A stretch of 64,000 bases of DNA from Salipiger pentaromativorans (GCF_024721115.1 NZ_JAMDHK010000014.1:1-64000), one strand, 5' to 3'. Shown: positions 6,603 through 15,751, numbered from the stretch's first letter. Notes: generated from the letters alone by a model not told the origin. Numbers and translations are program-made.

Positions 6603-8761
6603 CCCGGCCAGTCGCCGGCGATGCGGCCGATGACGGCGGCCTCATAGCCCAGAGCCTGCAGTTGGCTGACCGCCGCCGCGCCATCGGGGATGGCGGCGAG
6701 CAGGCCGCCCGAGGTTTGCGGATCGAAGAGCAGATCGAACAGTGGTTGCAGCGCCGGCTCCGAGGGGGTGTCGAGCGACGGGACAGCATCGCGATTCTTG
6801 GGGTAGAGCGTCGAGCGGATGGCTGCCTCTGCCAGCTCCTCGGCGCCGGGCAGCAGCGGGATCGCGTCGAGCACAAGCTCGGCGCTTTTGCCCGAGGCCA
6901 TGCAGATCCCGTGCAGATGGCCGGCGAGGCCGAAGCCCGTGACATCGGTCATCGCATGCGCGCCGGCGAGCAGCGTCGCCGCGTCGCCCTGCGGGCGGGT
7001 CATGCTCGTGAGCGCCTCGGCCACCCAGTCGCCCCTTGCCAGCCCCATCATTTCGGCGGCCATGATCACGCCGGAACCCAGCGGTTTGGTCAGCACCAGA
7101 TCGTCGCCCTCCCGCGCGCCGGATAAGGTGATCGGCGCGGTGTCGCAAAGCCCGGTGATCGTGAAGCCGATGGTCAGTTCGTCGCCCATGGAGGAATGCC
7201 CGCCGACGATCTCGGCGCCCGCGCTGCGCAGGATTTCCGAGGCGGCGGTGAGGATCTCGGTCAGCGTGCGTTCCGCCAGCGGCTCGGACATGCGGGGCAG
7301 GGTGAGGCTGGCGGTGGCGGCCTGCGGCGCGGCGCCCATGGCCCAGATGTCGCCAAGCGCGTGCACGGCGGCGATGCGGGCCATGACCACCGGGTCTGCG
7401 GTGAAGGCGCGCAGATGGTCGGTGGTCAGCACCTGACGGGTGCCGCCGGTGGTCAGCAGCGCGGCGTCGTCGCCGGGCAGGGGGGTGACATCGGCGCGCT
7501 CGGGCGGCGGCAGGTGTGCCAGCGCCGCCGAGAGTGCATCGCGCCCGACCTTGGCGCCGCAGCCGCCGCACATGGGTTTGTCGCCGAGCGCCTCCTTGCT
7601 GCCCGCGGCGCGAGGCGTGGGAAGGGGCGGCGGCTGCATCTGCGGCAGCGCCTGGAATTTCTCCATGAACCGACGGTCGATGCGGTCCTTCCAGCGCCAC
7701 ATCAGCGGGCCCGAGAGCGCCAGGCCGAAGCGGTCGCCAAGGGCGGATCTTTCGCCCAGAGAGATGAGCTTGAGGTAATCCTTTTGCGGGCGATAGGGGC
7801 GGGGCGTGGCGTCGCCGGTCAGTCTGGCGCGCAGGTTGTCGAAGAGGACGGGCGCCTCGCGGACTGCATAGACGCCGGCCTTGGGGCGCGGGCTTTGCGT
7901 CAGATGCGCGCAATCGCCGGCGGCGAAGACATCCGGGTCGGAGCTTTGCAGCGTTGGGGAGACGGCGATGAAGCCCCCGTGCAGGGCGAGCCCGGTGCCG
8001 GCCAGCCAGGGGTGCGGCCAGGCGCCCGCCGCGCCGGTCACGAAGGCGGCGGCGAGATGCGTGCCGTCGGCGAGGGTCAGACCCTCGGCGGTGATCGCGG
8101 TGATGTCCGCCTGTTCGTGCAGGGTGACGCCCTGGCGGGCGAGGGCGCGGCGGAGTTTTTCGGCGGCGGGCGGGCGCAGGGCAGACAGCGCGGCGCTGCG
8201 GTCGAGCAGGTGCACTTCGGCCGCGCGGCCGCGCGTTCTCAGCGCATGGGCCATCGCGGCGGCCAGCTCGGCCCCCGCCACGCCGCCGCCGATCACCGCG
8301 ACCGAGGCGGGGCCGCCGCCATCGCGATAGCGCGCCCAGGCGCTGGCGAAGGGGCCAAGCGGCTTGGCGGGGATGGCGTGGTCTGCAAAGCCCGGCAGAT
8401 CGGGCATGGCCGAGGTGATGCCGATATCGACGGAGGCCACGTCGAAGCCCACCGGCGGGCGTCCGGGGACGTGGATTTCGCGCGCCGCGAGGTCGATGCC
8501 CTCGGCGGCGCCAAGGATCACCCTTGCGCCTGCGAAACGCGCGAGTTTCACCAGGTCGATGTCCAGCGTCTCGCGGTCGTAATGGCCCGCGACAAAGCCT
8601 GGCAGCATGCCGGAATAGGGCGCGGTGGGGCCGGGGTTGATGACGGTGACACGGGCGCCGGGCAGCGGTTTCATCCCCCACATGCGCAGCACCAGCGCAT
8701 GGGTATGCCCGCCTCCGATCAGCACCAGATCGCGGGTCAGGGGCAGGGTGGGGGGCATCAT
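6584..8761 (-). CDS. selD: Selenide, water dikinase fused to FAD/NAD(P) oxidoreductase
   Basis: 725 residues in two parts. Residues 1-370 form a pyridine-nucleotide-disulfide oxidoreductase-like domain: FAD loop LVLIGGGHTHA (13-22), NAD(P) loop AVIGGGVAGAE (155-165) and the second FAD motif VFAAGDCAHL. Residues 390-725 are SelD: CGGCGAK (398-404) holds the catalytic Cys/Lys region, followed by LPGDDAALL and TDVTGFGLAGHLHG. SelD makes selenophosphate from selenide and ATP. The fused oxidoreductase is known in several bacterial groups and may deliver or reduce selenium. The start is supported by AAGGAG nine bases upstream. The neighbour mnmH is the only selenium-using gene in view. Confidence 0.93.
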   Translation of the reverse strand: MMPPTLPLTRDLVLIGGGHTHALVLRMWGMKPLPGARVTVINPGPTAPYSGMLPGFVAGHYDRETLDIDLVKLARFAGARVILGAAEGIDLAAREIHVPGRPPVGFDVASVDIGITSAMPDLPGFADHAIPAKPLGPFASAWARYRDGGGPASVAVIGGGVAGAELAAAMAHALRTRGRAAEVHLLDRSAALSALRPPAAEKLRRALARQGVTLHEQADITAITAEGLTLADGTHLAAAFVTGAAGAWPHPWLAGTGLALHGGFIAVSPTLQSSDPDVFAAGDCAHLTQSPRPKAGVYAVREAPVLFDNLRARLTGDATPRPYRPQKDYLKLISLGERSALGDRFGLALSGPLMWRWKDRIDRRFMEKFQALPQMQPPPLPTPRAAGSKEALGDKPMCGGCGAKVGRDALSAALAHLPPPERADVTPLPGDDAALLTTGGTRQVLTTDHLRAFTADPVVMARIAAVHALGDIWAMGAAPQAATASLTLPRMSEPLAERTLTEILTAASEILRSAGAEIVGGHSSMGDELTIGFTITGLCDTAPITLSGAREGDDLVLTKPLGSGVIMAAEMMGLARGDWVAEALTSMTRPQGDAATLLAGAHAMTDVTGFGLAGHLHGICMASGKSAELVLDAIPLLPGAEELAEAAIRSTLYPKNRDAVPSLDTPSEPALQPLFDLLFDPQTSGGLLAAIPDGAAAVSQLQALGYEAAVIGRIAGDWPGQISIV

Positions 8762-9120
8762 GGGCGCGGCTCCTTGGGAGAATAGGTCGCCTCTAGCATG
8801 GGGGAGCGGGGCTGCCCATGCGCCATGATGCGCGGATGCGGATGGTTTGGGGGGCTGGTGGCGCTGAAGTCGCCCTTGTCACAAGCGCCAAATATGCCGG
8901 GCCCAGCGGTTGCCCGTGGGCTGACGCACTGACCTGTTGAATCCCGTCGTTTATCCCGGCCAGACCCGAAGGACCTCGCAGCTATGCGCTTGCGTTACCA
9001 AAGCGTCAGCCCGCCCGAACGGGCCGCCGCTGGGCCCGGTGCGTTCGGCTTGATTCCGGGCCAGGGGGCAGGGATTGGGTGTTCCATTCGAGAAACCGAC
9101 CGCAAAGCCAAACCCGGAGG
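8762..9120. other. Intergenic region upstream of selD
   Basis: About 360 bases with no gene that I can support. The right-hand part of the selD promoter must lie at about 8770-8900. Short frames on both strands are low-quality and lack ribosome sites. Confidence 0.4.
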
Positions 9121-9181
9121 CCCCGGATCAAGTCCGGGGCGGGAGGAATGCGGATCTGTAGGGTGGGCAATCCTGCCCACC
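9121..9181. repeat. Two small palindromic repeats
   Basis: CCCCGGA-TCAAG-TCCGGGG (9121-9139) and GGTGGGCA-ATCC-TGCCCACC (9162-9181). Both are perfect stem-loops of kinds commonly dispersed in alphaproteobacterial intergenic DNA. They lie 45-105 bases past the end of the ABC operon and may act as its transcript end. Confidence 0.65.
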
Positions 9182-9225
9182 GTGCCCGCAACGTATCGAA
9201 AGGCGCTCTGCGGCCTCACGCCAAC

Positions 9226-10254
9226 TCACCCCCGGATCGCCAGCCCCGCCTTGTCGAAGAGATGCGTCTGACCGTCCTCGAACACCAGCCCGCAGGTGGC
9301 GCCCGGCACCAGTCCGGTCTCGCCATGGCTGCGCACGGTCAGCTTTCCCGCGCCCTCGCAGTCCACGATCACATAGGTGTCGGCGCCGAGATACTCCATC
9401 ACATCCACGATGCCGTCGATTTGCCCGGCCCCCGGTGCGCCCAGCGAAATATGCTCGGGCCTGATGCCGAAATGCTCGGCCTTCGCAGGCAGCGGCGCAT
9501 CGAGCCGCAGCCCGGCGGTCGCCGCCGGAAACACGTTCATCTTGGGCGAGCCGATGAACTGCGCCACGAACAGGTTGCCGGGCCGCTCGTAAAGCTCGCG
9601 GGGCGAACCCACCTGGCTCACCTTGCCCGCCTCCAGCACCACGATGCGGTCGGCAAGCGTCATCGCCTCCACCTGATCGTGGGTCACATAGATCATCGTC
9701 GATTGCAGCGCCTGGTGCAGCTTGGCGATCTCGTAGCGCATCTCGACCCTGAGCGCCGCGTCGAGGTTCGACAGCGGCTCGTCGAAGAGAAACGCCGTCG
9801 GGTCGCGCACGATGGAGCGCCCGATGGCCACCCGCTGGCGCTGCCCGCCGGAAAGATCCTTGGGCCGCCGGTCGAGCAAGGCCTCAAGCTTCAGCACCCG
9901 CGCCGCCTCGTCCACCTTGGCGGCCATTTCGGGTTTGGGCACCCCGGCCGCCTTCAGCGAGAACCCCATATTCTCGCGCACCGACATATGCGGGTAGAGC
10001 GCGTAGCTCTGGAACACCATGGCCAGCCCGCGCCGCGCCGGCGGCTCGGAGGTCGCATCCTTGCCGCCGATCAGGATCTGCCCGCGCGAGGTTTCCTCCA
10101 GCCCGGCGATCATCCGCAGAAGGGTGGATTTCCCGCAGCCCGAGGGGCCGACGAAGATGACGAACTCGCCTTCCTCGATGTCCAGATCGACGCCCTTGAT
10201 GACCTGCGCGTCGCCATACCATTTCTCGACGGCTTTCAGCTCGATGCTTGCCAT
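9226..10254 (-). CDS. Sugar ABC transporter ATP-binding protein (MalK/UgpC type)
   Basis: 342 residues. Walker [10 protein letters not shown] (36-44), signature [14 protein letters not shown] (134-147), Walker B FLFDEP (155-160) and the H-loop in [15 protein letters not shown]. The C-terminal 110 residues form the MalK-type regulatory TOBE region ([21 protein letters not shown]). It is the motor of the carbohydrate importer encoded just upstream on the same strand, and is the last gene of that operon, 5 bases after the glycosidase. The start at 10254 has GGAGGTAAGAGAC in front; the longer start at 10287 lies inside the previous gene. Confidence 0.95.
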   Translation of the reverse strand: MASIELKAVEKWYGDAQVIKGVDLDIEEGEFVIFVGPSGCGKSTLLRMIAGLEETSRGQILIGGKDATSEPPARRGLAMVFQSYALYPHMSVRENMGFSLKAAGVPKPEMAAKVDEAARVLKLEALLDRRPKDLSGGQRQRVAIGRSIVRDPTAFLFDEPLSNLDAALRVEMRYEIAKLHQALQSTMIYVTHDQVEAMTLADRIVVLEAGKVSQVGSPRELYERPGNLFVAQFIGSPKMNVFPAATAGLRLDAPLPAKAEHFGIRPEHISLGAPGAGQIDGIVDVMEYLGADTYVIVDCEGAGKLTVRSHGETGLVPGATCGLVFEDGQTHLFDKAGLAIRG

Positions 10255-10259
10255 GTCTC

Positions 10260-11495
10260 TTACCTCCCCGCCCAGGCCAGCCAGCACGCGGCGGTCCAGG
10301 TGAAATTATCGCCACCGCAGGGGGCGGCATCCATCGGATCGAAATATTCGCGAAACCCCGATGCCTCGATCAGCGCCGCGCTTTCCTCGCGCAGCCGCGC
10401 CTCGTCCCAGTCCTTGCCGGCGCTGAGAAACCCCAGGGCGATGAGCGCGTTCATCTGCGGCCAGACCGGCCCGCGCCAGTAGCGCTTGCGCTCGAAGCTC
10501 GCCGCCCCCGGGTCGGACGAGGGCAGCCCGTAGGTCACTGCGTCCCACATGCGGGCGAGATGCGCCTCCATCTCGGGCCTCTCGCAACGCGCCAGCCAGC
10601 AGAGCAGGGCGCCCGAGCCGATCACACCCGCCCATTTGCCGCTGCGCAGATCCTTCGCGTCATAGGCGCCGAGATCCGCGTTCCAGAGCGTCTGCACCCC
10701 CTCGCGGAGCTGCGCCGCCCAGGCCTCGATCTCCGCCACATCCTCGCCGAGCGCGCGCCCGATCGCGGCCAGATCGTCATGGGCGCGGATGAGAATGAAG
10801 GTGATGCCCGGATCGGCCATGAGGAAGGGGCAATCGGCTACGATCCGTGCCTGATCCCAGCCGCACTCCTTGCCGAACCGCACCAGCGCGAGATAGCGGT
10901 CGTATTCCTGCTTGGTGGGGCGCTGGGCGCCATCCACCTGGGCCGCGTCGCGCCGCGCATAGTCGCCCGTGCCGGAGCCATCCACATTGGCCAGCCCGAC
11001 ATCCCAGTCGGGGCAATTGTCGCGGCCCGATTCCCAGGGGTGGCACACCGCCACCGCGCCGGACCCGCAGCGCGTCTCCATCCACCAGCGGTGCCAGGCC
11101 ATCAGCTTCGGATAGAGCGCCCGCATCGGCGCCTCCCCGGCCTCGCGGTCGCCCTCCCAGATCATCCGCGCCAGCGTCGCGGCGACCGGCGGCTGCGAGA
11201 TCCCCGAGGTCGGCACCTCGCCGCCCGCGCCCCAGACCTCCGGCCCCGGAAAATAGCCCGGCGCGTCGTCGTGGAACACCATATGCGGCACCATCCCGTC
11301 CGGCCATTGCGCGGCAAAGAGCGTCTCCAGCTCGCGCCACGCCCGCGCATTGTCGAAGGTGGAAAACCCCCAGGCGGCAAAGGCGCTGTCCCAGTTCCAC
11401 TGGAACGGATAGAGCATGTCGGTCGGCACCGTATAGCCGCCCCGGTCGTTGCCGCGCAGCACGGCGCGGGCCTGATCGTCGAGACTATCGCTCAC
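10260..11495 (-). CDS. GH63-type glycoside hydrolase (mannosyl/glucosylglycerate hydrolase-like)
   Basis: 411 residues of an (alpha/alpha)6-barrel glycosidase. Recognisable motifs are [15 protein letters not shown] near the N-terminus, [31 protein letters not shown] and the C-terminal EYFDP...[10 protein letters not shown], all as in bacterial GH63 enzymes that hydrolyse mannosylglycerate or glucosylglycerate. There is no signal peptide, so it acts in the cytoplasm on imported substrate. A GTG start is used, with GGAGAGGAG six bases before it. Its place inside an ABC importer operon suggests uptake and cleavage of a glycosylated compatible solute or alpha-glucoside. The exact substrate cannot be read from sequence. 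Confidence 0.85.
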   Translation of the reverse strand: MSDSLDDQARAVLRGNDRGGYTVPTDMLYPFQWNWDSAFAAWGFSTFDNARAWRELETLFAAQWPDGMVPHMVFHDDAPGYFPGPEVWGAGGEVPTSGISQPPVAATLARMIWEGDREAGEAPMRALYPKLMAWHRWWMETRCGSGAVAVCHPWESGRDNCPDWDVGLANVDGSGTGDYARRDAAQVDGAQRPTKQEYDRYLALVRFGKECGWDQARIVADCPFLMADPGITFILIRAHDDLAAIGRALGEDVAEIEAWAAQLREGVQTLWNADLGAYDAKDLRSGKWAGVIGSGALLCWLARCERPEMEAHLARMWDAVTYGLPSSDPGAASFERKRYWRGPVWPQMNALIALGFLSAGKDWDEARLREESAALIEASGFREYFDPMDAAPCGGDNFTWTAACWLAWAGR

Positions 11496-11589
11496 GGCGC
11501 GCTCCTCTCCACGCCGCGCGGCTGCCCGGCGCGGTCGACATTTGAAACACGCCCCCGGCGTCTTTCATTTTGCGATGCAAACCCATGTC

Positions 11590-12795
11590 TCACCCCTTGA
11601 CGCTCCCCGCCGTCAGCCCCTTGGTCATGAAGCGTTCCAGCCCGAGGAACAGCACCATGATCGGCACCGTGGCGATGACGGCGCCCGCCATCAGATGCTG
11701 GCGCGGCACCTCGGACGAGTTCAGCGAGGCGATCCCCCGCGTCAGGGTGAATTTCGACGGATCGTCGAGCAGCATGAAGGCCAGTAGGAACTCGTTCCAG
11801 GCGATCATGAAGACGTAGAGCGACACCGAGGCCAGCGCCGGCAGCGACAGCGGCAGGGTGATCTGCCAGATCACCTTGAGGCGGCTCAGCCCGTCCATGA
11901 GCCCGGCCTCCTCGATCTCCGCAGGCAGCCCGCGGAAATAGCCCTGAAGCATGTAAAGCGCCACCGGGATCGTCGTCACCGGATAGATGATCACGATGCC
12001 GAAGATGGTGTTGCGCAGCCCCGTCATCGAAAAGGCGATATAGATCGGCAGCGCCAGCACAATCATCGGCACCATGTAGATGAGCAGGATCGAGCGCGCA
12101 AACAGCGCCTGCCCCCGGAACCGCAGCCGCGCCACCGCATAGGCGCCGGGAATGGCGAAGGCCAGCGTGATCAGCACGGTCAGCACCGAGACATAGAACG
12201 AGGTCCAGAGATAGGAGCCGAAACTGTACTCGGTCATCAGCTCGCCATAGCTGCGGAAAAGCGACAGCCCCTGCGTGAGGTCGATGGAGAAATCCAGCGG
12301 GTTGGCCATGAGCTGCGCCTGGTTCTTCAGGCTGGTCATCACCATCACATAGAAGGGGATGAGCACGATGGCGGTGAAGAAGATATAGCCGAAGCCGGTC
12401 AGAAACCGGATCACCGCCTCCTCGAACTCATGCCGGGTGAGCGCGCCGATCCGGCACTCCTCGAGGATCTTGCGCGCCCCCAGCGCGGTGAAGAGCGCCA
12501 CCGCGCCATGACCCAGGGCAAGCGCAACCACACCCGTGCCATCCCCCGAGGCCATCGGGCCGATTCCCAAAACCCCCAGCACAAACACCCCCAGCGCCGC
12601 GCCCCAGAGCGTCACCGCCCCGAAGAGCGCGCCGAACCCGATGCCCGCGCCCCAGAGGAGCGACCAGAGCAGCGCGGGCCGGAACGGCGCGCCGGTGGCA
12701 AAGCTCATCGCCACCGCCAGCGTCACCGCGATGACGAAACACCACAGCGCCCCCAGCACCGGCGCCGTCACGGAACCGTATCTCAGGGTCTTCAT
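11590..12795 (-). CDS. Carbohydrate ABC transporter permease, MalG-like with N-terminal membrane extension
   Basis: 401 residues, about 120 longer than a usual MalG-type permease. The canonical six-helix part begins at about residue 125 (FLTGFGYIFFTAIVLIPFYVMVMTSLKN after a polar turn). The EAA coupling loop is EIEEAGLMDGLSRLKVIWQITLP. Before it lie three or four extra hydrophobic stretches (residues 8-110, e.g. LLWGAGIGFGALFG). Similar long permeases occur in alpha-glucoside importers of the AglG kind. ATG at 12795 is preferred; a TTG at 12825 in frame is possible but has no ribosome site. It is third in the operon, 85 bases after the partner permease. Confidence 0.88.
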   Translation of the reverse strand: MKTLRYGSVTAPVLGALWCFVIAVTLAVAMSFATGAPFRPALLWSLLWGAGIGFGALFGAVTLWGAALGVFVLGVLGIGPMASGDGTGVVALALGHGAVALFTALGARKILEECRIGALTRHEFEEAVIRFLTGFGYIFFTAIVLIPFYVMVMTSLKNQAQLMANPLDFSIDLTQGLSLFRSYGELMTEYSFGSYLWTSFYVSVLTVLITLAFAIPGAYAVARLRFRGQALFARSILLIYMVPMIVLALPIYIAFSMTGLRNTIFGIVIIYPVTTIPVALYMLQGYFRGLPAEIEEAGLMDGLSRLKVIWQITLPLSLPALASVSLYVFMIAWNEFLLAFMLLDDPSKFTLTRGIASLNSSEVPRQHLMAGAVIATVPIMVLFLGLERFMTKGLTAGSVKG

Positions 12796-12880
12796 GCGAC
12801 ACCCCGCATCTTCTTCTCTTTCCAAATACGCAAAAAACCGCCCGCGCGGCCGGGCGCTCCGCCGGTCATGACGCGCGCGC

Positions 12881-14122
12881 TCAAAGCCCTTCCTCCCGGC
12901 TCATCACCTTGAAGAAGAAGAGCGAAAAGAGCAGCAGGCAGCAGAAGATCACCACCGCCACCGCCGCGCCCGCGCCGATGTTCGACAGCGCAAAGGCCTG
13001 TTCGTAGACATTCACCGTCAGCACCCGCGTGCCGGCATTGCCGCCCGTCAGCAGGAAGATGTCGTCGAACTTGTTGAAGGTCCAGATGAAGCGCAGCAGG
13101 AACAGCACCGAGAGGATCCCCAGCAGCTGCGGCAGCGACAGATACCAGAATTTCTGGAAGGGCGAGGCACCGTCCATGTCGGCGGCCTCGTACATGTCGT
13201 GGTCGATGCTCTGCATCCGCGCGAGGATGAAGAGGAACGACAGGGGGAAATAGCGCCAGATCTCGAACAGCGTCACCATCAGCAGCGCCAGCGGCCGCTC
13301 GCCGAAGAAATTGATCGCGCCCTCGCTCACCCCCATCTGGATCAGCAGCGCATTGGCCGAGCCCGAGAACGGATCGAAGAGCAGGATCCAGGCAAAGGCC
13401 ACGGCGATCACCGGAGCCACATAGGGGAAGAGGTAAAGCCCGCGCAGGATGCCCTGACCCTTGAAGCTCTTGTTCAGCAGCATGGCGGCGAACAGCCCCA
13501 TGATCAGCGCGCCGAGCGTGCCGAAGACCGTATAGAACAGCGTCACCCCCAGCACCGACCAGAATTCTCCGCCATCGAAGATCTGGGCGAAATTCTCCAG
13601 CGTGAAGTCAAAGCTCGTCAGGATGTTCCGCGCCTCTCCGCCCATGACCGGATCGCTGTCCGTGGCGCCGGGCCCCGCGAAATAGGCCTCCGTGGCGGTC
13701 ACCGGAATGCGCAGCTGCTCGCGTGCGCCGCCCTCCCAGTCGCCAAATGCACAGGAGAGCCGCCCATCCGCGATGGTGCAGCGCGGGTCCAGTTCGCCCG
13801 CCTCCAGCCCCTCGGGCCAGGCGTCGCTCAGCGTGACCCCCAGAATGGGCTGGTCCTGCGAGGAGTTGCGCAGCCGGTAGCGCAGCGTCGCCTCATCGCC
13901 CGGTGCCGCCAGATCGCCGCGAATATCCTCGCGCACCACCGGGGCGGGCGGGCGCAGATCGGCGAGTCCCACCGGCTTGAAGCTGATCCAGAACACCGCC
14001 AGCAGCGGCAGGATCACCACCAGCGACACCGCCGCCAGCGTCGGAAACAGCAGCCCCCAGGCCAGCCGCGCCTCGCGTCTGGCCAGCGGGCCGGTGCCGG
14101 TGGGGGGCACAGCGTCTGTCAT
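12881..14122 (-). CDS. Carbohydrate ABC transporter permease, MalF-like with inserted extracytoplasmic domain
   Basis: 413 residues. The first helix (20-48) is followed not by the second helix but by a polar insertion at about 50-168. The insertion reads like a beta-sandwich of the DUF11/conserved-repeat kind (EATLRYRLRNSSQDQPILGV, then LRIPVTATEAYFAG) and holds two cysteines near 115 and 124. The remaining five helices follow, with the EAA loop DMYEAADMDGASPFQKFWYLSLP. E. coli MalF also has a large periplasmic loop that touches the binding protein, but between other helices and of different sequence. ATG has GGGAGGTTTTCC before it. Confidence 0.9.
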   Translation of the reverse strand: MTDAVPPTGTGPLARREARLAWGLLFPTLAAVSLVVILPLLAVFWISFKPVGLADLRPPAPVVREDIRGDLAAPGDEATLRYRLRNSSQDQPILGVTLSDAWPEGLEAGELDPRCTIADGRLSCAFGDWEGGAREQLRIPVTATEAYFAGPGATDSDPVMGGEARNILTSFDFTLENFAQIFDGGEFWSVLGVTLFYTVFGTLGALIMGLFAAMLLNKSFKGQGILRGLYLFPYVAPVIAVAFAWILLFDPFSGSANALLIQMGVSEGAINFFGERPLALLMVTLFEIWRYFPLSFLFILARMQSIDHDMYEAADMDGASPFQKFWYLSLPQLLGILSVLFLLRFIWTFNKFDDIFLLTGGNAGTRVLTVNVYEQAFALSNIGAGAAVAVVIFCCLLLFSLFFFKVMSREEGL

Positions 14123-14134
14123 GGAAAACCTCCC

Positions 14135-14172
14135 GTCCCGGACGTGGTCCGGGACCTCCGGTCAGAGGTCCC
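14135..14172 (-). promoter_or_regulatory. Two overlapping, mutually exclusive hairpins between binding-protein and permease genes
   Basis: GTCCCGGA/TCCGGGAC (14135-14155) and GGGACCTC/GAGGTCCC (14151-14172) share GGGAC, so only one can form at a time. They sit between the stop of the binding-protein gene and the start of the permease. Such intercistronic structures usually protect the upstream message and reduce downstream expression. Confidence 0.65.
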
Positions 14173-14187
14173 GGCGCGGGGCGGCGA

Positions 14188-15537
14188 TCAGTCGATCGCG
14201 CCCAGTTCCTCGTTCAGCCTGGCGACGGCGGCGGGGGCGTCGATCTGCCCGTCGATATACTCCCGCACCACCCGGTTCACCGCCTGGCTGTTGATCATCT
14301 TCGAGGCCAGCGCCAGCTGCCCGTCGGCCACGCCCCAGCGCTGCGCCACGTCGAGCCCGGCGACGATCTCGTCGATCATCTCCTGCGGGTAGAGGTCGCC
14401 CAGCGGCGCCTTGCGGTCCACGCCGACCGGCAGTTTCGACCATTCGGTGACGAATTTCTCAGGCGCGTCCGCCGTGCCGCGCCGGATCGGGAACTTGCCC
14501 TCGGGCGCGATGGCCAGCGTCTCCACATAGCCCTGGTCGAGCGAATATTCGACAAAGGCCTCGGCGGCGTCGGTGGCCGCGTCCGAGGTGATGCCGAAGA
14601 AGTTCAGGCTCGCCCAGGCGGCGCCGTCGGGGTTCGAGGGGCCGGAGAAATTGGTCACGATTCCGGTTTTCGAGGCCAGCTCGGTCGAGGTCGGGTCATC
14701 GTTGATGGTGGGCGGCGCGCTGTCGCGCAGGCCCGCCAGCTCGTCGAGGATGAAGGGCGACCAGATGATCATCGCGGCGTTGCCCGAGAAATAGAGCGTG
14801 CGCGACTGGTCCCAGTAGAGATCGCCCGGAGGCGAGGCCTCGGCGATGGTCTTGTAGAACTCCAGCACCTCGGTGGTCTTGGCCTCGTCGAGCGGTGCGA
14901 ACCCGTCCGGCCCCACCGGCGACACGCCATTGGCGAGGAAGACATGTTCCAGCACCTGAGACATGAAGGCCTCGTCGACCTTGGTGGCGGCCACGAAGCC
15001 ATACATCGACGGCGGATTGTGCAGCGCCTCCAGCGCCGTTTCGACGGCGGCGTAAGAGGTCGGCGCCTCCAGCCCCGCAGCGTCGAAGAGATCCTTGCGG
15101 TAAAGGATCATCTGCGTCCAGCCGTCGACCGGCACCGAGGCGTAACCGTCCTCGAAGCTCGCCATCGCCAGCGCGCCGGGCGCGAATGTGTCGGCGCCCA
15201 GATCCTCGATCACGTCGGTGGCGGCCTCCGGGTCGAGAATGCCCGCCTCGGCCCAGGGCAGGGCGTAGGAGAGCGGATGATAGATCACGTCCGGCAGGTC
15301 ACCCGCGGCATAGGCGGCGGTGGCGCGGGTGCCAAGCTCGCTTTCGGTGACGGGGATCACCTCGACCTCATGACCCGACGCCTCGGCAAAGGCCGCCGCC
15401 ATCGCCTCCTGACGGGCCAGCCGCTCGGGCTGCTCTTCGGTGGTCCAGAAGCGGATGGTCTCCGCCCCGGCGGCGCTGGCTGTCAGCGCAAGCGCCATGG
15501 CGGCGCTGCCCAAAAGCGGCATACGAATCGATTTCAT
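14188..15537 (-). CDS. Sugar ABC transporter extracellular solute-binding protein
   Basis: 449 residues of the family 1 solute-binding type. A clear signal peptide (MKSIRMPLLGSAAMALALTA, cleavage near ASAAGA-ET) is followed by TIRFWTTEEQPERLARQEA, the usual start of this fold, and the hallmark segment AYAAGDLPDVIYHPLSYALP. It captures the substrate in the periplasm and delivers it to the two permeases. First gene of a five-gene operon; the start has AGGAGGACCTG directly before it. No lipobox cysteine is present, so it is soluble and periplasmic. Confidence 0.93.
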   Translation of the reverse strand: MKSIRMPLLGSAAMALALTASAAGAETIRFWTTEEQPERLARQEAMAAAFAEASGHEVEVIPVTESELGTRATAAYAAGDLPDVIYHPLSYALPWAEAGILDPEAATDVIEDLGADTFAPGALAMASFEDGYASVPVDGWTQMILYRKDLFDAAGLEAPTSYAAVETALEALHNPPSMYGFVAATKVDEAFMSQVLEHVFLANGVSPVGPDGFAPLDEAKTTEVLEFYKTIAEASPPGDLYWDQSRTLYFSGNAAMIIWSPFILDELAGLRDSAPPTINDDPTSTELASKTGIVTNFSGPSNPDGAAWASLNFFGITSDAATDAAEAFVEYSLDQGYVETLAIAPEGKFPIRRGTADAPEKFVTEWSKLPVGVDRKAPLGDLYPQEMIDEIVAGLDVAQRWGVADGQLALASKMINSQAVNRVVREYIDGQIDAPAAVARLNEELGAID

Positions 15538-15727
15538 CAGGTCCTCCTGTCACAAAGCGTCGGAAACGCACGGGTCGCCCGGCGGTCCCACGGGGGCCGG
15601 ACGGTCAAAAAACGCGGATCTGGAGTGTCTGCCCCCGTGCCTGCGGCGCTTTCACCGCTTGGCCCCGCGCCCTCGGGCACGGGATCTGTGGCACGTCCTC
15701 GGTTCTCTGCCTTTGGCAGCATGCAAA

Positions 15728-15751
15728 CAATTCTCCCGAGCGGGAGAATTG
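15728..15751. promoter_or_regulatory. Perfect 24-base palindrome upstream of the sugar ABC operon
   Basis: CAATTCTCCCG, two bases, CGGGAGAATTG. It lies 191 bases upstream of the binding-protein ATG and 75 bases past the urtE stop. There is no T-run, so an operator for the sugar operon is somewhat more likely than a terminator for urt. No regulator gene is adjacent. Confidence 0.5.

Noticed and set aside
8984-9271. 95-codon plus-strand frame between selD and the ABC operon
   Set aside because: It runs through two palindromic repeats and the end of the ATPase gene and has no ribosome site or family resemblance.
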